DNA of 54,915 bases from Actinoplanes philippinensis (GTDB taxonomy: Bacteria; Actinomycetota; Actinomycetes; Mycobacteriales; Micromonosporaceae), in the NCBI RefSeq assembly GCF_900113015.1, contig NZ_FONV01000032.1, forward strand, positions 1 to 54,915. Direction: 5' to 3'. Of the stretch, positions 6,789-15,041 are shown in pieces (the stretch's first letter is position 1; every line of letters begins with the position of its first letter). Below the pieces are notes generated by a model that saw nothing but the letters and a program-made list of their open reading frames with translations, had not been told where the DNA came from and did no database searches. Made by a program: the position numbers and the translations under genes.

Positions 6789-7961
6789 ATGAACGCCGTG
6801 CGCCGTGGCCGGATCGCCACCTCCCTCGTGTTCCTGATGTTCGGGGCCGCGCTCGGGGTGTGGACGGCCCGCATCCCCGCGGTCAAGGAGAGTCTGAGGC
6901 TCACCGACGGCCGGCTCAGCGTCGCGCTGCTCTCCTTCGCCGCCGGCTGCATCACCGGGATGGCGCTGATCGGCCGTCTGACGGATCGGTTCGGCAGCTC
7001 ACGGGTGCTCATCCCGGCCGCCCTGCTGGAGGGCGCGCTGCTGATCCCGCCATCGCTCGCCGACGGATTGGTGCTGCTCAGCGTGGCCCTGTTCGTCTTC
7101 GGGGCGGTGCACGGCACGCTCAACATCGCGATGAACGCGAACGCCGCCGAGGTCGAGCGGGCCCACGGGCGGCCGATCATGGCGTCGTTCCACGCTCTCT
7201 ACAGCATCGGCGGGTTCCTCGGCGCGGTCGCCGGCAGTCTGTTCGCGCATGCGGGGCTCAGCGTCGCCGCGACCCTGACCAGCGTCGGCGTGGTCGCCGT
7301 CCTGCTGGCCGGCGCCGCGGCCAGGTGGGTTCTGCCGTCGTCGCCGGCACCGGCGAACACGACGGCCGCCGACGAGCCCGCCACGGCGGGGCGCCGGCCG
7401 CTGTTGGTCTTCTTCGGTGTCGTGGTGCTGTGCACGCTGGTGGGCGAGGGCGCGGCCGCCGACTGGAGCGCCGTCTATCTGCGCGAGGATCTCGGTGCTT
7501 CGGAGGGCTTTGCGGCGTACGGGTATGCGGCCTTCGCCATTCTGATGACCGCCGGACGGCTCGTGGGTGACCGGACAACCACCCGGTTCGGGCCGGTGAC
7601 GCTGATCCGGGCCAGCGGTCTCGTCGCCGCGGCCGGTCTCGGTCTGTGCCTGCTGCTCGATCACCCGGTCGCCGGGGTGGCCGGGTTCGGTCTGCTGGGC
7701 CTCGGGGTGTCGTGTGTCGCTCCGCAGTTCTTCTCCGCGGCGGCGGGCGTGGACCCGCGGCGTGCCGGGCAGGCGCTGTCGACCGTGGTGAGCATCGGTT
7801 ACGTCGGTTTCCTGCTGGGGCCGATCGCCATCGGGGCCGCGGCGACGTTCGTGGGGCTGCCGGTGGCGCTGGGCATTCCCGTGGTGCTGGCCGTGTTCGT
7901 GGCACTGAGCGCGGGCAGTCTCCGGTTCGGCGAGCGGGCCGAGCGACCAGCCACCGCCTGA
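6789..7961 (+). CDS. MFS transporter
   Basis: A 390-aa major facilitator with 12 predicted membrane helices. The first helix region (FLMFGAALGVWTARIPAVKE) and the loop GRLTDRFGSSRVL between helices 2 and 3 are typical of the YbjJ/fucose-permease-like MFS group. The second half repeats the pattern (GRLVGDRTTTRFGP). Substrate unknown. The ATG at 6789 is chosen over a frame start at 6759 because the family start is MNxxRRGRxAT and TAATGT lies 7 bp before the ATG; TTGTCA lies 11 bp further upstream. Its stop is 8 bp from the convergent flavoenzyme gene. Confidence 0.85.
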   Translation: MNAVRRGRIATSLVFLMFGAALGVWTARIPAVKESLRLTDGRLSVALLSFAAGCITGMALIGRLTDRFGSSRVLIPAALLEGALLIPPSLADGLVLLSVALFVFGAVHGTLNIAMNANAAEVERAHGRPIMASFHALYSIGGFLGAVAGSLFAHAGLSVAATLTSVGVVAVLLAGAAARWVLPSSPAPANTTAADEPATAGRRPLLVFFGVVVLCTLVGEGAAADWSAVYLREDLGASEGFAAYGYAAFAILMTAGRLVGDRTTTRFGPVTLIRASGLVAAAGLGLCLLLDHPVAGVAGFGLLGLGVSCVAPQFFSAAAGVDPRRAGQALSTVVSIGYVGFLLGPIAIGAAATFVGLPVALGIPVVLAVFVALSAGSLRFGERAERPATA

Positions 7962-7969
7962 CCGACGTG

Positions 7970-9238
7970 TCAGGCGGCAATTCCGGTCAGCAGATTCGGC
8001 GTGATCGCGGCGATGTCAGGGGTGCCGGTCAGGGCCATGGTCAGGTCCAGTTCCGCGATCACGTTGCGGATCACGTCTTCGACACCGCTCTGGCCGGCGA
8101 GGGCCAGGCCGTACATGTACGGGCGGCCCAGCAGCACGGCGTTCGCGCCCAGGGCCAGGGCGGTGAAGACGTCGGCGCCGGTGCGGATGCCGCTGTCCAG
8201 CAGGACCGTCGGTTCCGGGCCGAGTGCGGAACGAATGGTGACCAGCGCGTCGAGGGAGGCGATGGAGTTGTCGACCTGTCGGCCACCGTGGTTCGACACC
8301 ACGATGGCGTCCGCGCCGACATCGAAGGCCCGGCGGGCATCGTCCGGGTGCAGGATCCCCTTGAAGACGATCGGCAGTCGGGTGCGGGACCGGAGGGTGG
8401 CGAGATGATCCCAGCTCAGGCCCGGGTTCGAGTAGATGTCGAGGAACGTCTCCACCGACGCCCTCGGCAGCGGCGAGCGCAGGTTCGCCCAGAAGCGGCC
8501 CGGATGATTGCGGGTCATCGCCAGCAGCGTGCGGATCGCTCCGAGCGTGACCTCGGGTTTCGGCGAGGGCAGCCCGGCCCGTTCGGTGGCTATCTGCGTG
8601 AAACGGGGATCCGAGGTGTACTGGGCGATGCCCTCGCCACGGCTGAACGGCAACGAGCCCAGGTTGAGATCCTGCGGACGCCAACCGAGGACGGTGGTGT
8701 CCAGGGTGACGACCAGGGCTCCGGCGCCGATCGCCTCGGCCCGCGCGATCAGGCTGTCGACGAGCTGCTCGTCCTTGCTCCAGTAGAGCTGGAACCATCG
8801 TGTGGCGTCGCCCATCGCCGCGGCGCAGTCCTCCATCGGGTTGCAGCCCTGATTGGAGAAGATGTAGGCGGTGCCGGTCGCGGCGGCGGCGCGGGCGATC
8901 GTCAGGTCGCTGTCGGTGGCGATCAGCGCGCCGGCCCCGACCGGTGCGAGCAGCAACGGTGTCGAGTGGCGGGTGCCCAGCAGGTCGATCGACAGGTCGC
9001 GGTCCACGGCGCCCGACGCCATCCGCGGCACGATCGACCAGCGGTCGAACGCCTCCCGGTTGCGGCGCGTGGTTCGCCCTTCACCAGCGCCGCCGGCAAC
9101 GTAGGTCCAGGCGCGGGCGCTGGTTGCCCGGCGGGCACGGCGCTCCAGCTCGGCGAAGTCGGCCGGGACGCGGGGGCGCCGGCCGAGGACACCTTGGTGG
9201 TAGATCGTGCTCAGACGGGCGAGCCCGGCTCCGGACAT
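7970..9238 (-). CDS. FMN-dependent alpha-hydroxy-acid oxidase (lactate 2-monooxygenase-like)
   Basis: A 422-aa member of the FMN-dependent alpha-hydroxy-acid dehydrogenase family (lactate oxidase, lactate monooxygenase, glycolate oxidase). Visible landmarks are the N-terminal AWTYVAGGAGEG, the FMN-side motif LLLAPVGAGAL, the TLDTTVLGWR segment, FKGILHPDDA with the FMN-contacting Lys, and the catalytic-base motif VSNHGGRQVDNSIASLDAL. The length and the long insertion in the middle fit actinobacterial lactate 2-monooxygenase-like enzymes better than the shorter oxidases. It acts in the cytosol. ATG 9238 has a good GGAGGAG ribosome site. Exact substrate is not decidable from sequence alone. Confidence 0.85.
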   Translation of the reverse strand: MSGAGLARLSTIYHQGVLGRRPRVPADFAELERRARRATSARAWTYVAGGAGEGRTTRRNREAFDRWSIVPRMASGAVDRDLSIDLLGTRHSTPLLLAPVGAGALIATDSDLTIARAAAATGTAYIFSNQGCNPMEDCAAAMGDATRWFQLYWSKDEQLVDSLIARAEAIGAGALVVTLDTTVLGWRPQDLNLGSLPFSRGEGIAQYTSDPRFTQIATERAGLPSPKPEVTLGAIRTLLAMTRNHPGRFWANLRSPLPRASVETFLDIYSNPGLSWDHLATLRSRTRLPIVFKGILHPDDARRAFDVGADAIVVSNHGGRQVDNSIASLDALVTIRSALGPEPTVLLDSGIRTGADVFTALALGANAVLLGRPYMYGLALAGQSGVEDVIRNVIAELDLTMALTGTPDIAAITPNLLTGIAA

Positions 9239-9344
9239 CGGCTCCTCCGGGAGTTCGTGCGGGGTTGATCAGGGCTGACGGCGGACTGGTCCGAGATCCG
9301 GGAGGTGGCGAGGTTCGGGATTCGGCAGCGGCGAAGTCCGGCAG

Positions 9345-9465
9345 CGGCGAGGTTCGGTGGTTCGGCTGTGGCGAGGTTCGGTGGTTCGGCTGTGGCGAGG
9401 GATTGGTGGTTCGCGAGCGGTGAGGGGTTGGTGGTTCCCGAGCGGCGAGGGTTGGTGGTTCGGAA
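9345..9465. repeat. 24-bp intergenic tandem repeat
   Basis: About five degenerate head-to-tail copies of a 24-25-bp unit of the form GCGAGGTTCGGTGGTTCGGCTGTG, the first two nearly identical, later ones drifting. They lie upstream of the flavoenzyme start, in the otherwise empty 400-bp gap before the second tetR gene. Confidence 0.8.
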
Positions 9466-9586
9466 GGCGGCGGAGGCCGGGCATTTCGGACGAGGTCAGG
9501 GCTGAGAGTGCGTGGATGGGTTCAAGTGACCAGAGGGGCGGGGACACGCATATCCGGGACCACCGGGGTTGGCTGACACGCTAAAC

Positions 9587-9602
9587 CAAGTCATCTGACT
9601 TG
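9587..9602. promoter_or_regulatory. TetR-type operator before 9642 gene
   Basis: CAAGTCA-TC-TGACTTG is a perfect inverted repeat with 7-bp arms, 27 bp before the -10 box TAGGAT (9630-9635) of the downstream tetR gene. A degenerate AAGTC...GCTT pair follows. Probable autoregulatory site. Confidence 0.65.
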
Positions 9603-9641
9603 AGAAGTCGGCTGGCTTGGGGTGAAAGTTAGGATCGGCGG

Positions 9642-10238
9642 GTGACACACGGCGGGGTGCGGGCGGCGCGGCGTGCGCAGGCCGTCGATGCTCTGCTCGA
9701 CGCGACGCTGGAGAGCCTGGCGACCGTGGGGTTCGCCGCGACCACGACTCGGGGCGTGGCTCAGCTTGCCGGGGTCAGTCAGGGGTTGCAGCAGCACTAC
9801 TTTCCGACGAAGGCCGCCCTGATCGACGCCGCGATCAACCGCCTGGCCGCCCGGCTGCTCGATGAGGCGTCCCGGCCGGTCGAGGGCAGCACCGAGCGGG
9901 AACGAGCCGGGTTGCTGCTGCGCCGTGTGTGGGACAGTTTCCACTCGCCGGTTCTCGCTGTCGTGGCGGAGCTTCTGGTGCTGGCGCGGACCCATCCCGA
10001 CACCGCGGAGAAGACTGCGGCCACACTGGTGGCGGTCACCGACCGGGTGGTCGCGGTCGCCGAGCAGGCCCTGCCGACCTATGCTCGGGAGCCGCGATTC
10101 CGTGAGTCGCTGTTGCTCGCGCTGAGTGCGATCCGGGACGCCACCACGGTGGCGCGCATCCCCGGCACCGCCCGAGCGCTGCCCACCTGCGACACGATCA
10201 CCGCCGGATTCCTCCGGACACTCGGCGAGCCCGGCTGA
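9642..10238 (+). CDS. TetR/AcrR family transcriptional regulator
   Basis: A 198-aa regulator. Residues about 10-56 form the HTH, with TTTRGVAQLAGVSQGLQQHY followed by FPTKAALIDAA; QQHYFPTK is a variant of the usual YYHFxSK end. The C-terminal domain is alanine/leucine rich, with an Arg-rich turn at PTYAREPRFRES. GTG 9642 follows TAGGAT by exactly 6 bp, so the transcript is probably leaderless. The palindrome at 9587 suggests autorepression. It is divergent from the flavoenzyme (start 9238) and could also control it, though the operator is nearer its own start. Target otherwise unknown. Confidence 0.8.
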   Translation: MTHGGVRAARRAQAVDALLDATLESLATVGFAATTTRGVAQLAGVSQGLQQHYFPTKAALIDAAINRLAARLLDEASRPVEGSTERERAGLLLRRVWDSFHSPVLAVVAELLVLARTHPDTAEKTAATLVAVTDRVVAVAEQALPTYAREPRFRESLLLALSAIRDATTVARIPGTARALPTCDTITAGFLRTLGEPG

Positions 10239-10272
10239 CGGCCGGGCGCGCCGAGTGCGGCCGGCCGCTGAG

Positions 10273-10470
10273 CGTGCCGAGGGTGGTGGGCGACCGGGCG
10301 TGCCGCTGGCTGTTGGTGGCCGGCGTGCCGACTTCATCCGGTCGCTGAGCATGCGGTGGGCGACCGGGCGTGCCGAGGGTGGTGGGCGACCGGGCGTGCC
10401 GCAGGCTGTTGGTGGCCGGCGTGCCGACTTCATCCGGCCGCTGAGCATGCGGTGGGCGGTGGGCGACCCG
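10273..10470. repeat. 98-bp tandem duplication between tetR and NACHT genes
   Basis: TGCCGAGGGTGGTGGGCGAC begins a 98-bp unit at 10273 that recurs nearly unchanged at 10371. Each unit contains smaller internal echoes (GGCGACCGGGCGTGCCG). No convincing gene lies in the 350-bp gap. The repeat follows the tetR stop and ends about 115 bp before the NACHT start. Confidence 0.8.
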
Positions 10471-10586
10471 GTGGGCCGCAGGGCGGCGGATGGGTGCGGC
10501 GGCGAAGGCCCGCAGGCGTCGCGGGTGGTGCTCTACCCTCCACATCGGTACGTGCTGCGGAACATCGTGCTCGTGGATGGGAACTG

Positions 10587-13500
10587 ATGGCACCCTCTCC
10601 CTACAGTTTGGACGGCGCTCGGGCGATCCTCTCCGGGCCGGATGACGGCTGGGCGCAAAAGCTGGGGGCGCTCCTCGGCGCCGGGGTGCTCGCCGCCGGG
10701 CCGGCCGGGGTCGTCGCCGGCTCGGCGGGGCTGCTCACGGTCTGGGGCTGGGTCGACCAGAAGAACGAGCTCGTCGGACTCCTCACCACACTCGTGGGCC
10801 TCGGACGGGACAGGCTCCGCGGCGGGCGGACCGCGGACCGGGACGACGTCCTCGCCGCCACGCACACCGCGCTCGTCTACGGGGCGTTCTTCGCCGCGAT
10901 CCGGGACAGTGTCGGGCCTGTCTACGACCGGATCGGTGTGACCGACGACGACAAGCAACGGCTCACCGACCAGGCCGCGGCGACGCTCGCGCACGACCAC
11001 CTCACTCGCCCGTTCAGCACGGCCCGTGTGCCGCTGCCGTGGGCCGGGTCCGGGTTCCACGACAACCGGGACACGGCGATCGCCGGGCTCTACCGGGAAC
11101 TTGCCTCTCTGAGCATCCGATTCTTCCAGCATTTCGCCTGCTGGGAGCGGGCCGAAGTGGACAGCCCGGCGCAACCGCTGATCGAGGACGTCGTCGAGCG
11201 GGCGCTGCGGCGGTACGACGCCGAGTACCGGTCACTGGCCGCCGACGTGGGTGAGTTCGAGATCTGGGCGATGCTTGGCGAGCATCGGGCCACCCAGCTC
11301 GCGGCCGGACGGGCCGTGGACTCGCTGGCCCGGCTGGAGCGGCTGGTCATCTCGTTCGCGGGCGCCGCCCGGCAGCAGGCCGGCCGGGTACGCCGGGCCA
11401 ACGCGAACTTCAACCGTGCCGTCCTTGCCGACCCGATCGTCACGGCCGGTGTCTCGGACGACCTGCCTGACCTGGAGATCCCCACGATCGAGGCGGCCTA
11501 CCTGAGCCCGTCGTTCCGGTGGACGGTGATGGGCGCCGACTCCCGGCCCGCCGACGAGGACTGGTGGAACCGTGCGGGTGTCGAGGGCACCGATCTGGAC
11601 GCCTTTCTCGCGGCCTATTTCGCGTCACCGCAGAGCCATGAACGGCCGCTGGTCGTGCTCGGGCATCCGGGTTCGGGAAAGAGCATGTTCACCAAGGTCT
11701 GTGCGGCCCGGCTCTCCGGCAGTGACGCGTTCGCGGTGGCCCGGATTCCGCTTCGCAAGGTGCCGGACGCGACCGCCCCGGTCTATCGCCAGTTCGCCGA
11801 CACCCTCGGCCGGGCCACGCAGGGGCACGTGGAGTGGGACGAGCTGAACGAGGCGTCCGACGGCGCCACCAGGGTGCTGCTCATCGACGGTCTCGACGAA
11901 TTCATGCAGGCCTCCGGGACGTCGGAGTCGAACTATCTGGCGAGTGTCGTCGACTTCCAGCGGACCGAGCGGAAGGTGGGCCACCCGGTCGCGGTGGTCG
12001 TCACCTCCCGGACGCTGGTGGCGGATCTGGCCCGCATTCCGGGTGGCTGTCTCGTCGTCAAGCTGGAGGATTTCCGCCCCGAGCAGGTGGAGATGTGGCT
12101 CGACATCTGGAGACGGGCCAATCCCCGTCGGGAGCACGGCATTCCCGCAATCGAGTCGGTTCTCTCCTACGGCGGCATGGCCCGGCAGCCGCTGCTGTTG
12201 CTGCTGCTCGTTCTCTACGGCGTGTCCAGTGGGCTTCCGGCGATGGCGGAGGAGTCCACACCGGCTCAGATCTACGGTGACATCCTGCGCCGGTTCATCA
12301 AACGGGAACTCGGCAAACCGACGGACACCGAAACGGATGCCGGTGAGGAGACGCTGATCCGGGCCGAACTGTGGCGGCTCGGCATCGCGGCGTTCGCCAT
12401 GTTCAACCGGGGCCGGCACTACGTCGAGGAGGAACTGCTCCTCGACGACCTGCACGCCCTCGATCCGGCGCCGGCCCCGCAGCGGCCCGCGCCGCGACGC
12501 GGAATCGCGCTGAACAGCGCCCGCCGGGTGCTCGGCCGGTTCTTCTTCATCCATTCCGCCGAGGCCGGGGAACGGCATGAGGGGCGCAGCTACGAATTCC
12601 TGCACGCGACCTTCAGCGAGTATCTGATCGCCCATTTCATCCGGTCGGAACTGGCCGAGCTGTGGGAGTCCCGCGATCGGCCCTCCTCCCAGAACTGGGA
12701 CGACGACCGCCTCTACGCCCTGCTGTCGCACCACACCCTCGACTCCGGGGCGTCGGCTGTCCTGCCGTTCGTCCGCCAGTTGCACGCCCACCCGGACAGC
12801 GTGGCCGGCGCCCGCCGGATTCTCCGCATCCTGATCCGCGAATCCGGGAACCGATGGGGTCCCGGCCGGTTCGGCGCCTACGAGCCGTCTCCCGGTGGAT
12901 ATGTGGAAAGGTTCGCGACCTATACCGCCAACCTGATGCTGCTTCTGCTGGCGGTCGAGGAAATGCCCGTCACGATCGAGTCGATCAGCCCGCCGGGAGC
13001 GCCCGCGAGCTGGTGGCCGCGGCTCGTGCGGATCTGGGAAGCGTATCTGGGCCCGGAGCTGCTGGGGCGGATGGCGCCCGACCGCGTTCCGGAGCGGGCG
13101 GTCTCCGACGGGGGAAAGGGCGAGGCCCAGCACACCGTCCATGCGCATTGGCTGGCCTCCGATCGGCTGGAGGCGATGATCGCCAACGCGGGACACGGGC
13201 TGATGGGATTCGACGTCGACAGCCCGGACCTGGAAATCAACGTGATGGGCCTGGTGGGCCGCGCTTTCACCGAACCGGACAATTCTCTGGAGAGCACCTG
13301 GGCGGTCCAGGAGATCCTGGATCCGGCATCCGGCAGGAGCATCGATCACAACGCGCTTCCCGCTCTCGCGGCCTACGTCGCGCAGAACCCCGAGGCCTTC
13401 ACCCTCGATGAGGTCGAAAGGCTGATGGGCTTCCACGAGAGGGAGATTGCGCGATTCGCCATGCGCTGGTCGAAGGCGATCCTGGTGGCCCAGTATCCGA

Positions 13501-13814
13501 AGATGTCCGACAACATGCGGGCCAAGCTGATCATCCGGCAGACCGCGACCTATGACCCGCCATTCGTCGCCCTGCTGGCCGGCGTGGTCGTCTGGGGCGA
13601 CGAGTGGGCCGCCTCCGCCTATATCCTGGAGCGAACCCCCGAACCCCGGCGTTCGTCGGCGCAAGCGCTACGGCCGATGGTCGCCGGAATGGCCGGGTTC
13701 GTCGACCCGCGCCGGCAGGTCCTCATCGTGGCGCACGAGCTGGCCCGGCGGGACCGGGAATCGGACGGCGGGCACTCGGACATCGAGGCCGAGGCCGCCG
13801 AAGACTATTGGTGA
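10587..13814 (+). CDS. Stand-alone NACHT-domain NTPase, candidate defence protein
   Basis: A 1075-aa STAND NTPase. Walker A GHPGSGKS is at residues 359-366, Walker B VLLIDGLDEF at 430-439, a sensor-like VVVTSRT follows, and the winged-helix end FLHATFSEYLIAHF is near 671-684: the order and spacing of a NACHT module. Residues 1 to about 330 are helical and, with the Gly/Ala-rich hydrophobic run from about 18 to 45, resemble actinobacterial NACHT N-terminal helical domains (NNH7-like, by memory). Residues 690-1075 are helical with no clear LRR, TPR or WD repeats and would be the sensor. Related bacterial NACHT proteins are proven antiphage proteins; for this one that is inference. ATG 10587 is the first codon after which family-like sequence begins. 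Confidence 0.75.
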   Translation: MAPSPYSLDGARAILSGPDDGWAQKLGALLGAGVLAAGPAGVVAGSAGLLTVWGWVDQKNELVGLLTTLVGLGRDRLRGGRTADRDDVLAATHTALVYGAFFAAIRDSVGPVYDRIGVTDDDKQRLTDQAAATLAHDHLTRPFSTARVPLPWAGSGFHDNRDTAIAGLYRELASLSIRFFQHFACWERAEVDSPAQPLIEDVVERALRRYDAEYRSLAADVGEFEIWAMLGEHRATQLAAGRAVDSLARLERLVISFAGAARQQAGRVRRANANFNRAVLADPIVTAGVSDDLPDLEIPTIEAAYLSPSFRWTVMGADSRPADEDWWNRAGVEGTDLDAFLAAYFASPQSHERPLVVLGHPGSGKSMFTKVCAARLSGSDAFAVARIPLRKVPDATAPVYRQFADTLGRATQGHVEWDELNEASDGATRVLLIDGLDEFMQASGTSESNYLASVVDFQRTERKVGHPVAVVVTSRTLVADLARIPGGCLVVKLEDFRPEQVEMWLDIWRRANPRREHGIPAIESVLSYGGMARQPLLLLLLVLYGVSSGLPAMAEESTPAQIYGDILRRFIKRELGKPTDTETDAGEETLIRAELWRLGIAAFAMFNRGRHYVEEELLLDDLHALDPAPAPQRPAPRRGIALNSARRVLGRFFFIHSAEAGERHEGRSYEFLHATFSEYLIAHFIRSELAELWESRDRPSSQNWDDDRLYALLSHHTLDSGASAVLPFVRQLHAHPDSVAGARRILRILIRESGNRWGPGRFGAYEPSPGGYVERFATYTANLMLLLLAVEEMPVTIESISPPGAPASWWPRLVRIWEAYLGPELLGRMAPDRVPERAVSDGGKGEAQHTVHAHWLASDRLEAMIANAGHGLMGFDVDSPDLEINVMGLVGRAFTEPDNSLESTWAVQEILDPASGRSIDHNALPALAAYVAQNPEAFTLDEVERLMGFHEREIARFAMRWSKAILVAQYPKMSDNMRAKLIIRQTATYDPPFVALLAGVVVWGDEWAASAYILERTPEPRRSSAQALRPMVAGMAGFVDPRRQVLIVAHELARRDRESDGGHSDIEAEAAEDYW

Positions 13815-14404
13815 GTTCTGATGCCCAGGTAGGTGAGGGGACCCGGGTCGGGGACGGGCAGGACGGTGAATCCCAGGCGGTCGTAGAAGCCCCTGGCCTT
13901 CACATTCGCGGTGAGCATGCCCAGGTGGACACCGGGCGCGTCGACCGTACGCAGGAAACGGTTGATCAGACGACGGCCGAAACCGCGGCCCTGGTAGGCG
14001 GGCAACAGGTCGATGTGCAGGTGTGCGGGATATCCGTCGAGCCCGTCGACGAGCATGCGTTCCGGGTGGAAATGCAGGGCGACCATGTCCTGCTCGGGAG
14101 TGCGCGGAGGTTGAGGGGGCACCGGATAACGGTCGCCGATCAGCGGAATCCACTCAGCGCGGTAACGGCGTACGAAATCGGCGGTGTCGTCGGTCCCCAC
14201 GACATAACCGACCACTTCGCCGCCGTCGTCGACAACGAAGGCCAGATGCGGTTCGAGATGGGCATAGGGGCCCGCGAACAGATCGCCCATCAGGTCGTCG
14301 CTGGAATACCGGCCGCGGGCGTCGTCGCCGGCGTCGGCCGTGCGGACACAGATGTCGTAAATGGCGTCGCGGTCGGCGGGCCGGTACAGGCGGATTTCGG
14401 GCAC
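13805..14404 (-). CDS. GNAT family N-acetyltransferase
   Basis: A 199-aa GNAT enzyme. Early VPEIRLYRPADRDAIYDICV is the usual beta1-alpha1, FVVDDGGEVVGYVVG the beta2-beta3 hairpin, HLHIDLLPAYQGRGFGRRLI contains the acetyl-CoA pyrophosphate loop (Q-x-R-G-x-G-x-R), and GVHLGMLTANVKARGFYDRL the beta5-alpha4 end. The presence of a long linker with HFHPERM fits the O-GlcNAcase/GNAT-like YitH group; substrate unknown. GTG 14404 is set by TATCGT exactly 6 bp upstream. A LacI-type palindrome (14421-14436) lies just upstream of that -10. The 3' end overlaps the convergent NACHT stop by 10 bp. Confidence 0.8.
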   Translation of the reverse strand: MPEIRLYRPADRDAIYDICVRTADAGDDARGRYSSDDLMGDLFAGPYAHLEPHLAFVVDDGGEVVGYVVGTDDTADFVRRYRAEWIPLIGDRYPVPPQPPRTPEQDMVALHFHPERMLVDGLDGYPAHLHIDLLPAYQGRGFGRRLINRFLRTVDAPGVHLGMLTANVKARGFYDRLGFTVLPVPDPGPLTYLGIRTHQ

Positions 14405-14420
14405 GACCGGACGATAGGCG

Positions 14421-14436
14421 GTGGAAACGCTTCCAC
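14421..14436. promoter_or_regulatory. LacI-family operator at the GNAT promoter
   Basis: GTGGAA-ACGC-TTCCAC has 6-bp arms and the central CG step typical of LacI/GalR operators. It lies between the -10 and -35 positions of the acetyltransferase promoter, and a LacI-type gene is found 1.6 kb away (15996-16946). Confidence 0.6.
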
Positions 14437-14546
14437 CACAAGCCTTTGCCGGTACGCATCCCGCCGCCACCGACCGCAACCATCCCGTCCCGCCGCATCC
14501 TCGGCGACGGGGCTGCCCGGTTGCGGCCGGCACGGCGCCGCCGGGC

Positions 14547-14954
14547 TCATGCGAGGGCCCGGCCACACCCCACGATGTCCAGATAGTGCTGGTTGTACAT
14601 GACGCCGAGGATGTTCCCGAACGGGTCGGTGACCGAGGCCGTGACGTACCCGGGTCCGCGTTCGGTGGGCTTGTCGTGTTCGGTCGCTCCCAGGCCGAGC
14701 AGCCGGCGGTAGGCGGCCTCGACGTCGTCGACTGCCCAGTAGACGATCGCCCCCGACGGCGCCCCGGCCGGCGGGTGCGGTGCGAACCTGGCGTTGAGCA
14801 GCCCCAACTCGTGCTGGTAGTCGCCGGTCCGCCATTCGAGGTAGGCGCCGTCCCGCACGAAGTAGGGCTCCGCCTCGAAGACCGCTGTGTACCAGGCGCG
14901 GGCCGCGGCCATGTCGTCGGCGAGGAAGGTGACGGTGGTGAGTCCGCGAAGCAT
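14547..14954 (-). CDS. VOC superfamily (glyoxalase/bleomycin-resistance fold) protein
   Basis: A 135-aa protein with two beta-alpha-beta-beta-beta repeats. The first opens TTVTFLADDMAAARAWYTAVF, the second includes IVYWAVDDVEAAYRRLLGLG and ends VTDPFGNILGVMYNQHY, the classic D-P-x-G-N motif. Metal ligands are not obvious, so enzymatic or binding role is open. A ribosome site (GAAGGGA) precedes ATG 14954. It is divergently transcribed from the WYL regulator at 15042 with an 87-bp shared region holding a 9-bp-arm palindrome, so that regulator very likely controls it. Confidence 0.85.
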   Translation of the reverse strand: MLRGLTTVTFLADDMAAARAWYTAVFEAEPYFVRDGAYLEWRTGDYQHELGLLNARFAPHPPAGAPSGAIVYWAVDDVEAAYRRLLGLGATEHDKPTERGPGYVTASVTDPFGNILGVMYNQHYLDIVGCGRALA

Positions 14955-14999
14955 GTGGGTCGTCCCTTCGGTTGGTGTCGACGTCGATGCTTCCGGATT

Positions 15000-15022
15000 A
15001 AGTGCTCACCTCCTGAGCACTT
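15000..15022. promoter_or_regulatory. Operator between VOC and WYL-regulator genes
   Basis: AAGTGCTCA-CCTCC-TGAGCACTT is a perfect inverted repeat with 9-bp arms and a 5-bp spacer. It lies in the divergent promoter region, 13 bp before the GAACCT box of the regulator. Likely binding site of the regulator itself. Confidence 0.8.
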
Positions 15023-15041
15023 TTCCTGAGAACCTGACGGC

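Noticed and set aside
9345..10470. Tandem repeats considered as CRISPR arrays
   Set aside because: Units are contiguous without unique spacers, and no cas genes are nearby. The same holds for the arrays at 42860 and 49429.
11625..13664. Minus-strand open frame of 679 codons within the NACHT gene
   Set aside because: No domains, and the sense strand carries intact Walker motifs. High-GC shadow frame.
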